A stretch of 7,124 nt of DNA, taken from an uncultured Ruminococcus sp. (GTDB lineage Bacteria; Bacillota; Clostridia; Oscillospirales; Ruminococcaceae). The stretch lies in contig CALCRR010000415.1 in assembly GCA_937894495.1 (NCBI GenBank), forward strand, positions 1 to 7,124, written 5' to 3'. A program made the translations under genes and the position numbers. Shown one piece after another: positions 1 to 6,067 of the stretch (its first letter is position 1; every line of letters begins with the position of its first letter). Under the pieces are notes generated by a model. It ran no database searches. It saw only the letters and a program-made list of their open reading frames with translations, and was not told where the DNA came from.

Positions 1-31
1 TCTTTTCAGACTTTGTTTGTTTGGAAAATTT

Positions 32-59
32 CTTGCCTCTTGCTTCTTACCTCTTTCCT
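32..59. repeat. Heptad tandem repeat, cluster 1 (four CTTRCCT-like units)
   Basis: Four consecutive 7-base units are visible: CTTGCCT, CTTGCTT, CTTACCT and CTTTCCT, followed by CTA. On the other strand the unit reads AGGTAAG. The same unit recurs at 167-183, also ending in CCTCTA. Exact period and matching ends argue for a short tandem repeat family, not chance pyrimidine richness. No coding function is apparent. Confidence 0.7.
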
Positions 60-83
60 CTAGTGGCTGGGGGCGTTTTTGTG

Positions 84-107
84 GCAGCTCGCACTTTGTG
101 ACGCTGC
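84..107. other. Small nested hairpin between the heptad clusters
   Basis: GCAGC (84-88) pairs with GCTGC (103-107), and inside it CAC (92-94) pairs with GTG (98-100) around a TTT loop. There is no T-tract, so it is not an obvious terminator. The octamer ACTTTGTG inside it (93-100) recurs at 128-135. It could be part of the same repeat unit as the heptads. The function is unknown. Confidence 0.35.
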
Positions 108-166
108 GCGAACCTTGTAAAATGATGACTTTGTGCGATTTATTGCGTAAGTTGTAAAACCGTTTT

Positions 167-183
167 CTTACCTCTTACCTCTA
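167..183. repeat. Heptad tandem repeat, cluster 2 (two CTTACCT units)
   Basis: Two exact CTTACCT units are followed by CTA, matching the last part of cluster 1 at 32-62. The 107 bases between the clusters hold no open reading frame I would call a gene. From here to the promoter at 287 the sequence becomes strongly AT-rich and I see nothing else in it. Confidence 0.65.
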
Positions 184-286
184 AAAACTATTTGCTATGA
201 GTGGGCTGCCTGCGGTTGGAGATAATATTTAGTTGAAAGTAAAAAATAATTAATCCCAATTTTATATTAGATCATATTAAAATTAA

Positions 287-315
287 TTGACTGCACGTTC
301 ATTATGTGTTATAAT
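287..315 (+). promoter_or_regulatory. Extended -10 sigma-A promoter for the GGDEF gene
   Basis: The -35 box TTGACT (287-292) and the -10 box TATAAT (310-315) are separated by exactly 17 bases. A TG at 307-308 sits one base before the -10, giving an extended -10. The upstream 50 bases are A/T-rich, like an UP element. Transcription should start near 321-323, leaving a leader of about 70 nt before the ATG at 391. Confidence 0.85.
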
Positions 316-390
316 TAAAAGGTATTGTTATGCCTGAAATACGGCGCTGCTAAACGTAAATTTTTTTGATTATTTACACAAAGGTGCTTT

Positions 391-1431
391 ATGAATAAGA
401 TCAACCACATAATAAATGTCCTCAGAATGAAGATCGGTGAGGACAATAAACGGCAGTGCAGCAAGAATGTTGCCATGTCGGTGATAGTCTGCATATCCGC
501 AGGCATTATGCTTATAATGAATATCATAAGACATTCCACCCTGATGACCATAACCTCGCTGATACTTGTGGGGGGCTTTGCCGTTACGGGGGTGCTGGCA
601 GGGGTGTTTAAAAACAGCAGGGCATCGTCGGTCATCATGGCGATAATTCTTACGGGAGTTTTCACTGTGTTCCCCATTTCGGGCGGTAACGAGGGCTTTG
701 CGGTGCTTTGGGTGCTGCTCATACCGCTTTTCAGCATAAGCCTTTTCGGTCTGAGGATAGGACTTGGCATGAACGCCTACTTTACCCTGCTTATAACGGC
801 GCTGTTCTACACTCCCCTTAATATTTACATAAAGGACCTTTACACGGATAATTTCATGCACCGCTTTCCTGTGCTTTTTCTGGCGGACTCATTCACTGCG
901 CAGTTTCTTGCGCTGAGTATGGAATACTACTACAAAATGACCCGTATGCAGGTATACACCGATGATATGACAGGTGCCTACAACAGAAAATATTTTATGG
1001 AGATGCTGGAAGCCCCCGAGGTGGTTAAGGACGATCTTTGCATATCTGTTATTGATGTCAACGGTCTGAAAGAGACCAACGACACACTGGGCCACGCAGC
1101 AGGAGACGAGATGATCTGCGCTGTTCCCGGGTTTGCAAAAAAAGCCTTTGGCGACTCGGTAGTGATAGCCAGAATGGGCGGAGATGAATTTGCTGTGCTC
1201 ACCTACGGCAAAAAAGATGATGTTGCCCAAAAGGTCAGTGTCATGAAGAAATTCGCCGAAAGCAACAGGGGCAGCCTTATCAACCAGGTATATCTCTCGG
1301 CAGGAGTTGCCAGCAGAGCGGAGAACATGGACCTTACTCCCGAGGGGCTTTATCAGGAGGCTGACAGATATATGTATGAGGATAAGTCGGCTTATTACAA
1401 ACAGTCGGGACATGACAGAAGAAGCAGATAG
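391..1431 (+). CDS. Membrane-anchored GGDEF-domain protein (probable diguanylate cyclase)
   Basis: Predicted to condense two GTP into cyclic di-GMP at the cytoplasmic face of the membrane. Residues about 27-177 hold five or six hydrophobic helices and no recognised extracellular sensor domain. The GGDEF domain fills about 185-340. It shows TGAYNR (194-199), D222 as metal ligand in the DxN version of the usual DxD, N230 and D239 as guanine-binding positions, and an intact GGDEF at 263-267 (D265 metal ligand, E266 catalytic). The C-terminal ADRYMY helix is typical. The RxxD inhibitory site expected five residues before GGDEF is absent (GDSV at 254-257), so product feedback through the I-site is not expected. 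There is no EAL or HD-GYP partner domain. The ATG is preceded by AAGGTG at 381-386 with a 4-nt spacer. The gene stands alone between its own promoter and terminator. Catalytic activity is inferred from motif conservation. Confidence 0.9.
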   Translation: MNKINHIINVLRMKIGEDNKRQCSKNVAMSVIVCISAGIMLIMNIIRHSTLMTITSLILVGGFAVTGVLAGVFKNSRASSVIMAIILTGVFTVFPISGGNEGFAVLWVLLIPLFSISLFGLRIGLGMNAYFTLLITALFYTPLNIYIKDLYTDNFMHRFPVLFLADSFTAQFLALSMEYYYKMTRMQVYTDDMTGAYNRKYFMEMLEAPEVVKDDLCISVIDVNGLKETNDTLGHAAGDEMICAVPGFAKKAFGDSVVIARMGGDEFAVLTYGKKDDVAQKVSVMKKFAESNRGSLINQVYLSAGVASRAENMDLTPEGLYQEADRYMYEDKSAYYKQSGHDRRSR

Positions 1432-1442
1432 CTAAAGTTATC

Positions 1443-1472
1443 GGGAGCAGTTGAGTTCTGCTCCCCTTTTTT
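1443..1472 (+). terminator. Intrinsic terminator of the GGDEF gene
   Basis: GGGAGCAG (1443-1450) pairs perfectly with CTGCTCCC (1458-1465) around a 7-nt loop, followed by C and TTTTTT (1467-1472). It lies 11 bases after the stop codon, so the GGDEF gene is a single-gene unit. Confidence 0.92.
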
Positions 1473-1503
1473 ATCGGCACTAGGGGGGTGTTACCGTAAA
1501 ATT

Positions 1504-1529
1504 CATAGTAAGTCTATTGACTAACTATG
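1504..1529. promoter_or_regulatory. Candidate operator: 26-bp palindrome over the -35 box
   Basis: Two 13-base half-sites (CATAGTAAGTCTA and TGACTAACTATG with its preceding T) are inverted copies of each other: 11 of 13 pairs match, the exceptions being 1510/1523 and 1515/1518. The palindrome covers the whole -35 box (1517-1522), a typical place for a repressor of the MarR or TetR type. No such regulator gene is in the window, so the cognate protein is unknown. There is no T-tract, so it is unlikely to be a terminator. Confidence 0.5.
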
Positions 1530-1545
1530 AGTAAGGTGATATAAT
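1517..1545 (+). promoter_or_regulatory. Extended -10 sigma-A promoter for the four-gene operon
   Basis: TTGACT (1517-1522) and TATAAT (1540-1545) are 17 bases apart, with TG at 1537-1538 one base before the -10. The design matches that of the promoter at 287-315. Transcription should start near 1551-1553, about 25 nt before the first ATG, leaving no room for a riboswitch. It is the only clear promoter found for the genes at 1578-5051. Confidence 0.85.
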
Positions 1546-1577
1546 GATAAGGCAAATAAGATCAAAGAAGTGATACT

Positions 1578-2375
1578 ATGAAGCTGGCAATGGCACAAAT
1601 GGCAATGTCTGCCAATATGGAGGATAACTGTGAGAAAGCTTTGGCGTTTATAAAACAGGCAAGGGGCAGCGACCTGATATTCTTTCCCGAGATACAGCTC
1701 TCCCCTTTCTTTCCCCAGTATGAAAAGGGTGACGGGGCTAAATATCTTATAGGGACTGACAGCGAATATATCAGCCGCTTTTGCAGGGCTGCGGCGGAGA
1801 ATGACATCTACATATCGCCGAATGTTTATCTGCGTGAAAATGGCAAGCCCTATGATACCTCCCTCTGGATAACCCCAAAAGGCAGTATAGAAGGCAGTGC
1901 AAAAATGGTGCATATCATGCAGGCAGAGAATTTTTATGAGCAGGACTACTACACCCCCTCTGAAGAGGGCTTTACGGTGTTTGACACGCCCTTCGGCAGG
2001 GTCGGGATAGTTATCTGCTTTGACAGACATCTCCCCGAAAGTATACGCACCTGCGCACTTAAAGGGGCGCAGCTCATTATTATCCCCACCGCCAACACCA
2101 CAGGCGAGCCGCTGGAGATGTTTGAGTGGGAGCTGCGTGTGCAGGCGTTTCAGAACAATGTTTTTATCGCCATGTGCAACCGTGTGGGGCGTGAGGATAA
2201 AATGGATTTCTGCGGTCAGTCGCTGGTGGTTTCGCCCGAGGGTGATGTGCTGTTCAAAGCCGACGGCACGGAGCAGCTTGTCGGTGTAAAGCTTGATCTT
2301 TCGCTTGCAGAGGTTTCCCGAAGAAAGCGTCCATATATCAATACAAGAAGAAATAATGAATATTACGGAAGGTGA
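1578..2375 (+). CDS. Carbon-nitrogen hydrolase (nitrilase superfamily amidase)
   Basis: A 265-residue cytoplasmic amidohydrolase of usual family length. The catalytic triad Glu-Lys-Cys is visible as E38 (in FFPE), K109 (in SAKMVH) and C147 (in VICFDRHLPE). The CNRVG segment (200-204) and the PTANTT loop after the second core strand are also typical. R150, three residues after the nucleophile, lies where N-carbamoyl-D-amino acid amidohydrolase has a carboxylate-binding Arg. An N-carbamoyl amino acid, ureido acid or omega-amide substrate is therefore more likely than a nitrile; this is inference and the substrate is unknown. It is the first gene of the operon. The ATG has only a weak upstream site (AAGAAGTGA, 1566-1573). 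Its TGA (2373-2375) lies inside the ribosome-binding site of the next gene, suggesting coupled translation. Confidence 0.88.
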   Translation: MKLAMAQMAMSANMEDNCEKALAFIKQARGSDLIFFPEIQLSPFFPQYEKGDGAKYLIGTDSEYISRFCRAAAENDIYISPNVYLRENGKPYDTSLWITPKGSIEGSAKMVHIMQAENFYEQDYYTPSEEGFTVFDTPFGRVGIVICFDRHLPESIRTCALKGAQLIIIPTANTTGEPLEMFEWELRVQAFQNNVFIAMCNRVGREDKMDFCGQSLVVSPEGDVLFKADGTEQLVGVKLDLSLAEVSRRKRPYINTRRNNEYYGR

Positions 2376-2376
2376 G
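2367..2376 (+). promoter_or_regulatory. Ribosome-binding site that decides the start of the B3/4 gene
   Basis: GGAAGGTGAG lies 4 nt before the ATG at 2381. A GTG at 2372 in the same frame would add three residues, but it lies inside this Shine-Dalgarno and would have no site of its own. The ATG is preferred. The previous stop codon overlaps the site. Confidence 0.75.
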
Positions 2377-2380
2377 TAAA

Positions 2381-3058
2381 ATGAAATTCAAGGTAGAAAA
2401 AGCGGTGCTGGACAGCGGCGTAAAGATAATTTTCGCCGTTGTGGAAGGCGTGGATAATCACAAAAATGACGACGAGTGGAAGGAGTACCGCACAAGGCGT
2501 ATAGCGGAGCTTTACAATGAATATAAGGAGCTGGACATTCACGCTGACCCCATACTGGAGGGCTTTAATATCCTGCACGACAATGTGGGGGTAAAGCGCA
2601 GAAAAAACATACCTGCCAGTGAAAACCTTATCCGTCTGCTGGTGAAGCGGCAGGAGGTTTTTTACATAAATCAGGCGGTGGATATATACAACCTTATCTC
2701 GCTGGAAAGCAAGCTGGCGCTGGGGGCGCATAATATCGACAATGTCGAGGGAGATGTGACCCTGCGTTTCACCGACGGTACTGAGCGGTATGTACCCCTG
2801 GGGCAGAGCGAGCCGCAGCCTGTTGCAGCTCACGAATACTGCTACTGCGACGACGCTGACGAGGTGCTCTGCCGTTTGGAGATAAGACAGGTGAACAAGA
2901 CCGCTGTTGACGAGAATGCAGTCAACATCTTTTACATAGTGCAGGGCAACGCCGCCACCCCCGACAGCCTGCTGACAGACACGGCGCAGAAAATTATCGA
3001 CACCACGACAAAATACTGCGGCGGCACGGGGCATATAGTGATACCAGAGGTAATATGA
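2381..3058 (+). CDS. Free-standing B3/4-domain protein (PheRS beta-like fold)
   Basis: 225 residues from the ATG at 2381 (228 if the GTG at 2372 is used). The core matches the B3/4 domain, which in the beta subunit of phenylalanyl-tRNA synthetase carries the editing site for mischarged tRNA. The signature runs from about residue 72 to 165: a basic stretch KRRKNIPASENLIRLL (73-87), then INQAVDIYNLISLES (96-110), LGAHNIDNVEGDVTLRF (114-130), and a strand rich in Cys (C154, C156, C164). The protein has no tRNA-synthetase catalytic domain and no membrane segment. Solo members of this family (COG3382) are widespread and lack an established function. A role in checking or binding tRNA is plausible here because the next gene is a tRNA thiolase homologue, but this is inference. 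The stop codon overlaps the Shine-Dalgarno of the next gene. Confidence 0.85.
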   Translation: MKFKVEKAVLDSGVKIIFAVVEGVDNHKNDDEWKEYRTRRIAELYNEYKELDIHADPILEGFNILHDNVGVKRRKNIPASENLIRLLVKRQEVFYINQAVDIYNLISLESKLALGAHNIDNVEGDVTLRFTDGTERYVPLGQSEPQPVAAHEYCYCDDADEVLCRLEIRQVNKTAVDENAVNIFYIVQGNAATPDSLLTDTAQKIIDTTTKYCGGTGHIVIPEVI

Positions 3059-3067
3059 GGTGATAAT

Positions 3068-3931
3068 ATGGAGATACCAAACGATATAGAGCTTTCGGTG
3101 GTCAATAAATTCCGAAAAAATATATGGTCGAAATTTTTAAAAGGCATAAAAGAATATGAACTTATTAACGAGGGGGACAAGATAGCTGTCTGCATATCAG
3201 GCGGCAAAGACTCAATGCTGATGGCAATGTGCATGAAGCGTCTGCAGAGATATTCAAAGGTGCCCTTTGAGGTGGTTTTTCTGGTGATGAACCCCGGCTA
3301 CAACGAGATAAATTATGAGAAGATAAAGGAGAACGCCCGGCTTTTAGAGATACCGATACAAGTATTTGAAACAGGCATTTTCGACGCCGTGGCAAAAGTG
3401 GACCAGCACCCCTGCTACCTATGTGCACGTATGCGCAGGGGCTATCTTTACAAGACCGCCAAAGAGATGGGCTGCAACAAGATAGCTCTTGGACACCACT
3501 TTGATGATGTTATCGAAACTATCCTCATGGGTATGCTCTACGGCTCACAGGTGCAGACCATGATGCCGAAAATACACAGCGAGAACTATGAGGGAATGCA
3601 GCTTATCCGCCCCATGTATCTGGTGCGTGAGGCTGATATTATCCACTGGAAGCAGTATAACGACCTGCAGTTTATACAGTGCGCCTGCCGTTTTACCGAG
3701 AACTGCACCATGTGCGATAACGGGGGCGGCGGCTCAAAACGGCAGGAGATAAAGGCTTTGCTCAAACGGCTGAGGGCGGAAAACCCTGCGGTGGATATGA
3801 ATATTTTCCGCAGCGTTGAAAATGTAAATCTGCAAACGATAATATCCTATCACATGGGTGACGAGTACCACCATTTTCTCGATAATTTTAAAGAGGGCAG
3901 AAGTGTGAGAGGAACAAAAGCGGAGGAATAA
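3068..3931 (+). CDS. TtcA-like PP-loop ATPase, probable tRNA sulfur transferase
   Basis: 287 residues, related to TtcA, the iron-sulfur enzyme that makes 2-thiocytidine at tRNA position 32. The PP-loop SGGKDS (44-49) binds ATP and adenylates the target base. C116 and C119 (CYLC followed by ARMRRGYLY) match the first two Fe-S ligands of TtcA. GHHFDDVIET (142-151) is the second signature of the family. The third ligand region carries four cysteines, C205, C207, C213 and C216, where E. coli TtcA has PCxxC; C213 aligns best with its third ligand. The protein lacks the C-terminal tail of the E. coli enzyme, as clostridial relatives do. GAGGTGA (3057-3063) lies 4 nt before the ATG. The downstream cysteine desulfurase is a natural sulfur source. 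The exact tRNA target is not shown by the sequence; another thiolated substrate is possible. Confidence 0.87.
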   Translation: MEIPNDIELSVVNKFRKNIWSKFLKGIKEYELINEGDKIAVCISGGKDSMLMAMCMKRLQRYSKVPFEVVFLVMNPGYNEINYEKIKENARLLEIPIQVFETGIFDAVAKVDQHPCYLCARMRRGYLYKTAKEMGCNKIALGHHFDDVIETILMGMLYGSQVQTMMPKIHSENYEGMQLIRPMYLVREADIIHWKQYNDLQFIQCACRFTENCTMCDNGGGGSKRQEIKALLKRLRAENPAVDMNIFRSVENVNLQTIISYHMGDEYHHFLDNFKEGRSVRGTKAEE

Positions 3932-3932
3932 A

Positions 3933-5051
3933 ATGAGTATCTATCTTGACTACACCGCCGACACGCCCCCTGACGAGCGTGTTTTATATGAATATATGAA
4001 AGTTGCCAGAGAGCAGTTTGCAAACCCAAATTCTTCCCACAGTGCAGGTGCGGCAGCTAAAAAGATCATTGATGTTTCTCTTGAAAAAACAGCAGGGCTG
4101 CTGGGGGTCTTGCCAGATGAACTCATACTCACAAGCGGCGCCAGTGAAGCCAACAATCTGGCGGTCAAGGGTGCTGCCCGGGCAAACCGCCGCAGGGGCA
4201 GGCATATGGTATCCACCTTTTTGGAGCACAGCTCGGTAAGCGGTGCGCTGACATATTTGCAGGAGCAGGGCTGGGAGATAGACCTTGTGAGCATTCTGCC
4301 CGACGGACAAATTGACCTTGAGCACCTTAAAAGCCTTATACGCAGCGACACGGTGCTATGCGCTGTCTGCGCCGTTGACAGCGAGCTGGGTACGGTGCAG
4401 CCTGTTTCTGAGATATCACGGATAGTCAGCGGTTTTGAGAATTGCAGGCTTCATGTGGATATGACCCAGGCGGTGGGAAAGATACCCGTTGACCTAAGTG
4501 GCGTGCACACTGCCAGCCTTGCCCCCCACAAGTTTTACGGACTCAAAGGCAGCGGACTGCTCTACAAGGCAAAGGGCACTGTGATAGAGCCGCTTATCCA
4601 CGGCGGCGCCAGCACCACTATCTACCGCAGCGGCACCCCCGATACTGCGGCGGCAGCGGCTATGTCGGCAGCTTTAGAGCTCACCTTTGGCGAGTATGAG
4701 GAGCGCTTTGAGAGGGTAAGCGGGCTGAACCGCAGGCTCAGAGAGCATTTAGCAGGCAATAGCAGGGTGATGATAAACAGCCCCGATGACGCTGTGCCCC
4801 ACATTCTTAACATCTCCGTCAGGGGTATAAAGGGCGAGGATATGCGGCGGCTGCTGGACGATAAGGGAGTGTGCGTTTCGGTGAAGTCTGCCTGCTCGGT
4901 GCCCAACACCCCATCAAGACCCGTGATGGCGATGACCCACGACAGAAAGCGTGCGCTGAGCTCCTGGAGGATAAGCCTTTCTCACCTGACGACAGATGAA
5001 GAGCTCAACAGTTTTATGGAGATACTTGATGATATCATAGAAAATAACTGA
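3933..5051 (+). CDS. Class V aminotransferase-fold cysteine desulfurase (IscS/NifS-like)
   Basis: 372 residues. PLP enzyme predicted to take sulfur from L-cysteine as a persulfide. K200 in SLAPHK is the Schiff-base lysine, H99 stacks on PLP, D176 and Q179 (HVDMTQAVGK) hold the ring, and C321 in KSAC is the persulfide cysteine. The cysteine lies on a loop of group I length, about one residue shorter than in IscS. Two motifs differ from housekeeping IscS: the N-terminal ATTP is ADTP (9-12), and RFSLGRFTT near the C-terminus is RISLSHLTT (346-354). GGAGGA at 3922-3927 is 5 nt from the ATG, and only one base separates the genes, so it is surely co-translated with the TtcA-like protein. No IscU or SufU scaffold is adjacent, so a dedicated donor to the TtcA-like enzyme is more likely than general Fe-S assembly. 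That last point is inference. Confidence 0.9.
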   Translation: MSIYLDYTADTPPDERVLYEYMKVAREQFANPNSSHSAGAAAKKIIDVSLEKTAGLLGVLPDELILTSGASEANNLAVKGAARANRRRGRHMVSTFLEHSSVSGALTYLQEQGWEIDLVSILPDGQIDLEHLKSLIRSDTVLCAVCAVDSELGTVQPVSEISRIVSGFENCRLHVDMTQAVGKIPVDLSGVHTASLAPHKFYGLKGSGLLYKAKGTVIEPLIHGGASTTIYRSGTPDTAAAAAMSAALELTFGEYEERFERVSGLNRRLREHLAGNSRVMINSPDDAVPHILNISVRGIKGEDMRRLLDDKGVCVSVKSACSVPNTPSRPVMAMTHDRKRALSSWRISLSHLTTDEELNSFMEILDDIIENN

Positions 5052-5072
5052 CGCATTTTTTTACAGACACAA

Positions 5073-5110
5073 TATCACGCCAATGGAAATTATAGTCCGT
5101 TGGCGTGATA
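5073..5110. terminator. Hairpin between convergent transcription units
   Basis: TATCACGCCAA (5073-5083) pairs perfectly with TTGGCGTGATA (5100-5110). Four further pairs inside (5084-5087 with 5096-5099, one of them G-T) leave an 8-nt loop. On the plus strand it is followed by the T-rich ATTTTATT. On the minus strand a T-run is present further off (5056-5062 reversed). It lies between the stop of the operon (5051) and the stop of the minus-strand permease (5118), so it probably ends both transcripts. Confidence 0.75.
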
Positions 5111-5117
5111 ATTTTAT

Positions 5118-5957
5118 TCAGTTCTCCCTGAGCCTGTCCACAACACTTTCTCGGCATATGGCTTTATAAGCTATTGATGGTATAACTGCCGACAGTGCCA
5201 GCAGCACAGGCACACTGATGATCATTGGCAGGACAGTGAGGTGATAGGTGAAAAAGAACAGCTGTGATGTGATGCTTTTAACAACAACATTATCCAGCAG
5301 CAGCCCGATAACAAGGGAGCATACCGCCGTAAAAACAGCGTAGTGTACCCCCTCCCACATGAGCATTTTTTTGAGCTGTCCGCCTGTCATGCCCACGGCG
5401 TTCATCATTGCCATCTCTCTCTTTCGGGAGATGATACCTGTCACCACCGCATTGATGAAATTGAGAATGCCGATCAGCGCCAGAATGCAGGAGAGCATAC
5501 CGCCCACAAGCTTTATCATTCTGATAAAATCCCTGAACTCGTCAAGGTAGGTCTGCTTGCTTTTTACCATCAGCTGTGAGCCGTCACTGTCGGTCATATA
5601 GCGTATCTGAGTATCCACATCATCAAAGCGGTTTTCCTCGGCGTTCATCATTACCGTCATAGCACTGCGATTATCAGTAAGTTCAAAATATTCTCCTTCG
5701 GGAATGATGACCTGACCACCGAACATATAATAACTTTGTTTGCTGAGCGCATAAGGCATTTCGCATAATGCCATGACCTCAAAGTCCTTTGTTCTCTCGT
5801 CCTCGCCGTCCCATGCTGTGAGGGTAAGTGTATCGCCGACAGAATAAAGCGGTTCGCCCTTTTCATCTTCTGCGCCGAGATAATAGGTGTTGACGATGGC
5901 GTATTTACCGCTTTGCCATTTTACACATAAGACAGCGGATACCCTCCCTGCAAACGT
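5118..5957 (-). pseudogene. 5'-truncated FtsX-type ABC transporter permease (C-terminal remnant)
   Basis: The C-terminal part of a MacB/FtsX-like permease (COG0577). From the first ATG in frame (5774) 218 residues follow. Membrane helices lie at about 88-113, 143-163 and 179-205, with the FtsX signature SRKREMAMMNAVGMTGGQLKKM (116-137 of that numbering) just after the first, and the usual VVDRLREN end. Family-like sequence continues upstream of that ATG, through a stretch containing SGKYAIVNTYYLG and EPLYSVGDTLTL, to about 5925-5957. It then runs into the inverted repeat at 5961-6063 and meets an in-frame TAG at 6021-6023. There is no ATG, GTG or TTG start between 5774 and that stop. The N-terminal membrane helix, most of the extracytoplasmic domain and the partner ATPase are missing. 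It may be a dead remnant, or less likely a half-size protein made from 5774. Confidence 0.75.
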
Positions 5958-5960
5958 AAA

Positions 5961-6063
5961 AAAGCCGGATGCATAACTAAACAGAGGGTGAATTACACCG
6001 ACCGGATACCTTTTAAGTATCTAAAGTCGATATAACCATCCGCTGCCGTATGCATCCGGCTTT
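5961..6063. repeat. Structured element closed by a 15-bp perfect inverted repeat
   Basis: AAAGCCGGATGCATA (5961-5975) is matched exactly in reverse complement at 6049-6063. The 73 bases inside fold further: GGTG/CACC (5987-5990 with 5996-5999) around AATTA, and GATAC/GTATC (6005-6009 with 6017-6021), itself flanked by GAC/GTC (6000-6002 with 6026-6028). This gives a multibranched shape. On the minus strand the closing stem is followed directly by TTTTTT (5958-5963 reversed), as in an intrinsic terminator. It could be a small mobile repeat, a non-coding RNA or a complex terminator. I do not recognise it as a known riboswitch or ribozyme. Confidence 0.6.
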
Positions 6064-6067
6064 AAAT

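Noticed and set aside
330..353. Seven-codon leader peptide (MPEIRRC) with AAAAGG before it, upstream of the GGDEF gene
   Set aside because: Transcription from the strong promoter should start near 321-323, which removes most of that Shine-Dalgarno. A peptide this short is also common by chance.
316..390. Possible riboswitch in the leader of the GGDEF gene
   Set aside because: The leader is only about 70 nt, with weak A/T-rich hairpins, and none of the cyclic di-GMP aptamer landmarks are present.
370..861. Minus-strand open frames opposite the GGDEF gene
   Set aside because: They have composition typical of shadow frames, no ribosome-binding sites, and lie opposite a gene with clear motifs.
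2363..3034. Minus-strand open frame of 223 codons opposite the B3/4 gene
   Set aside because: It mirrors the codon structure of a well-supported plus-strand gene and shows no recognisable domain.
5657..5866. Minus-strand open frame of 69 codons overlapping the permease
   Set aside because: The permease frame continues through the region with family-like sequence, so this is another frame of it.
5961..6063. CRISPR, integron attC or tRNA-like interpretation of the inverted repeat
   Set aside because: There is one pair only and no spaced direct repeats. No attC core sites in the right arrangement and no tRNA loops or anticodon arm are seen.
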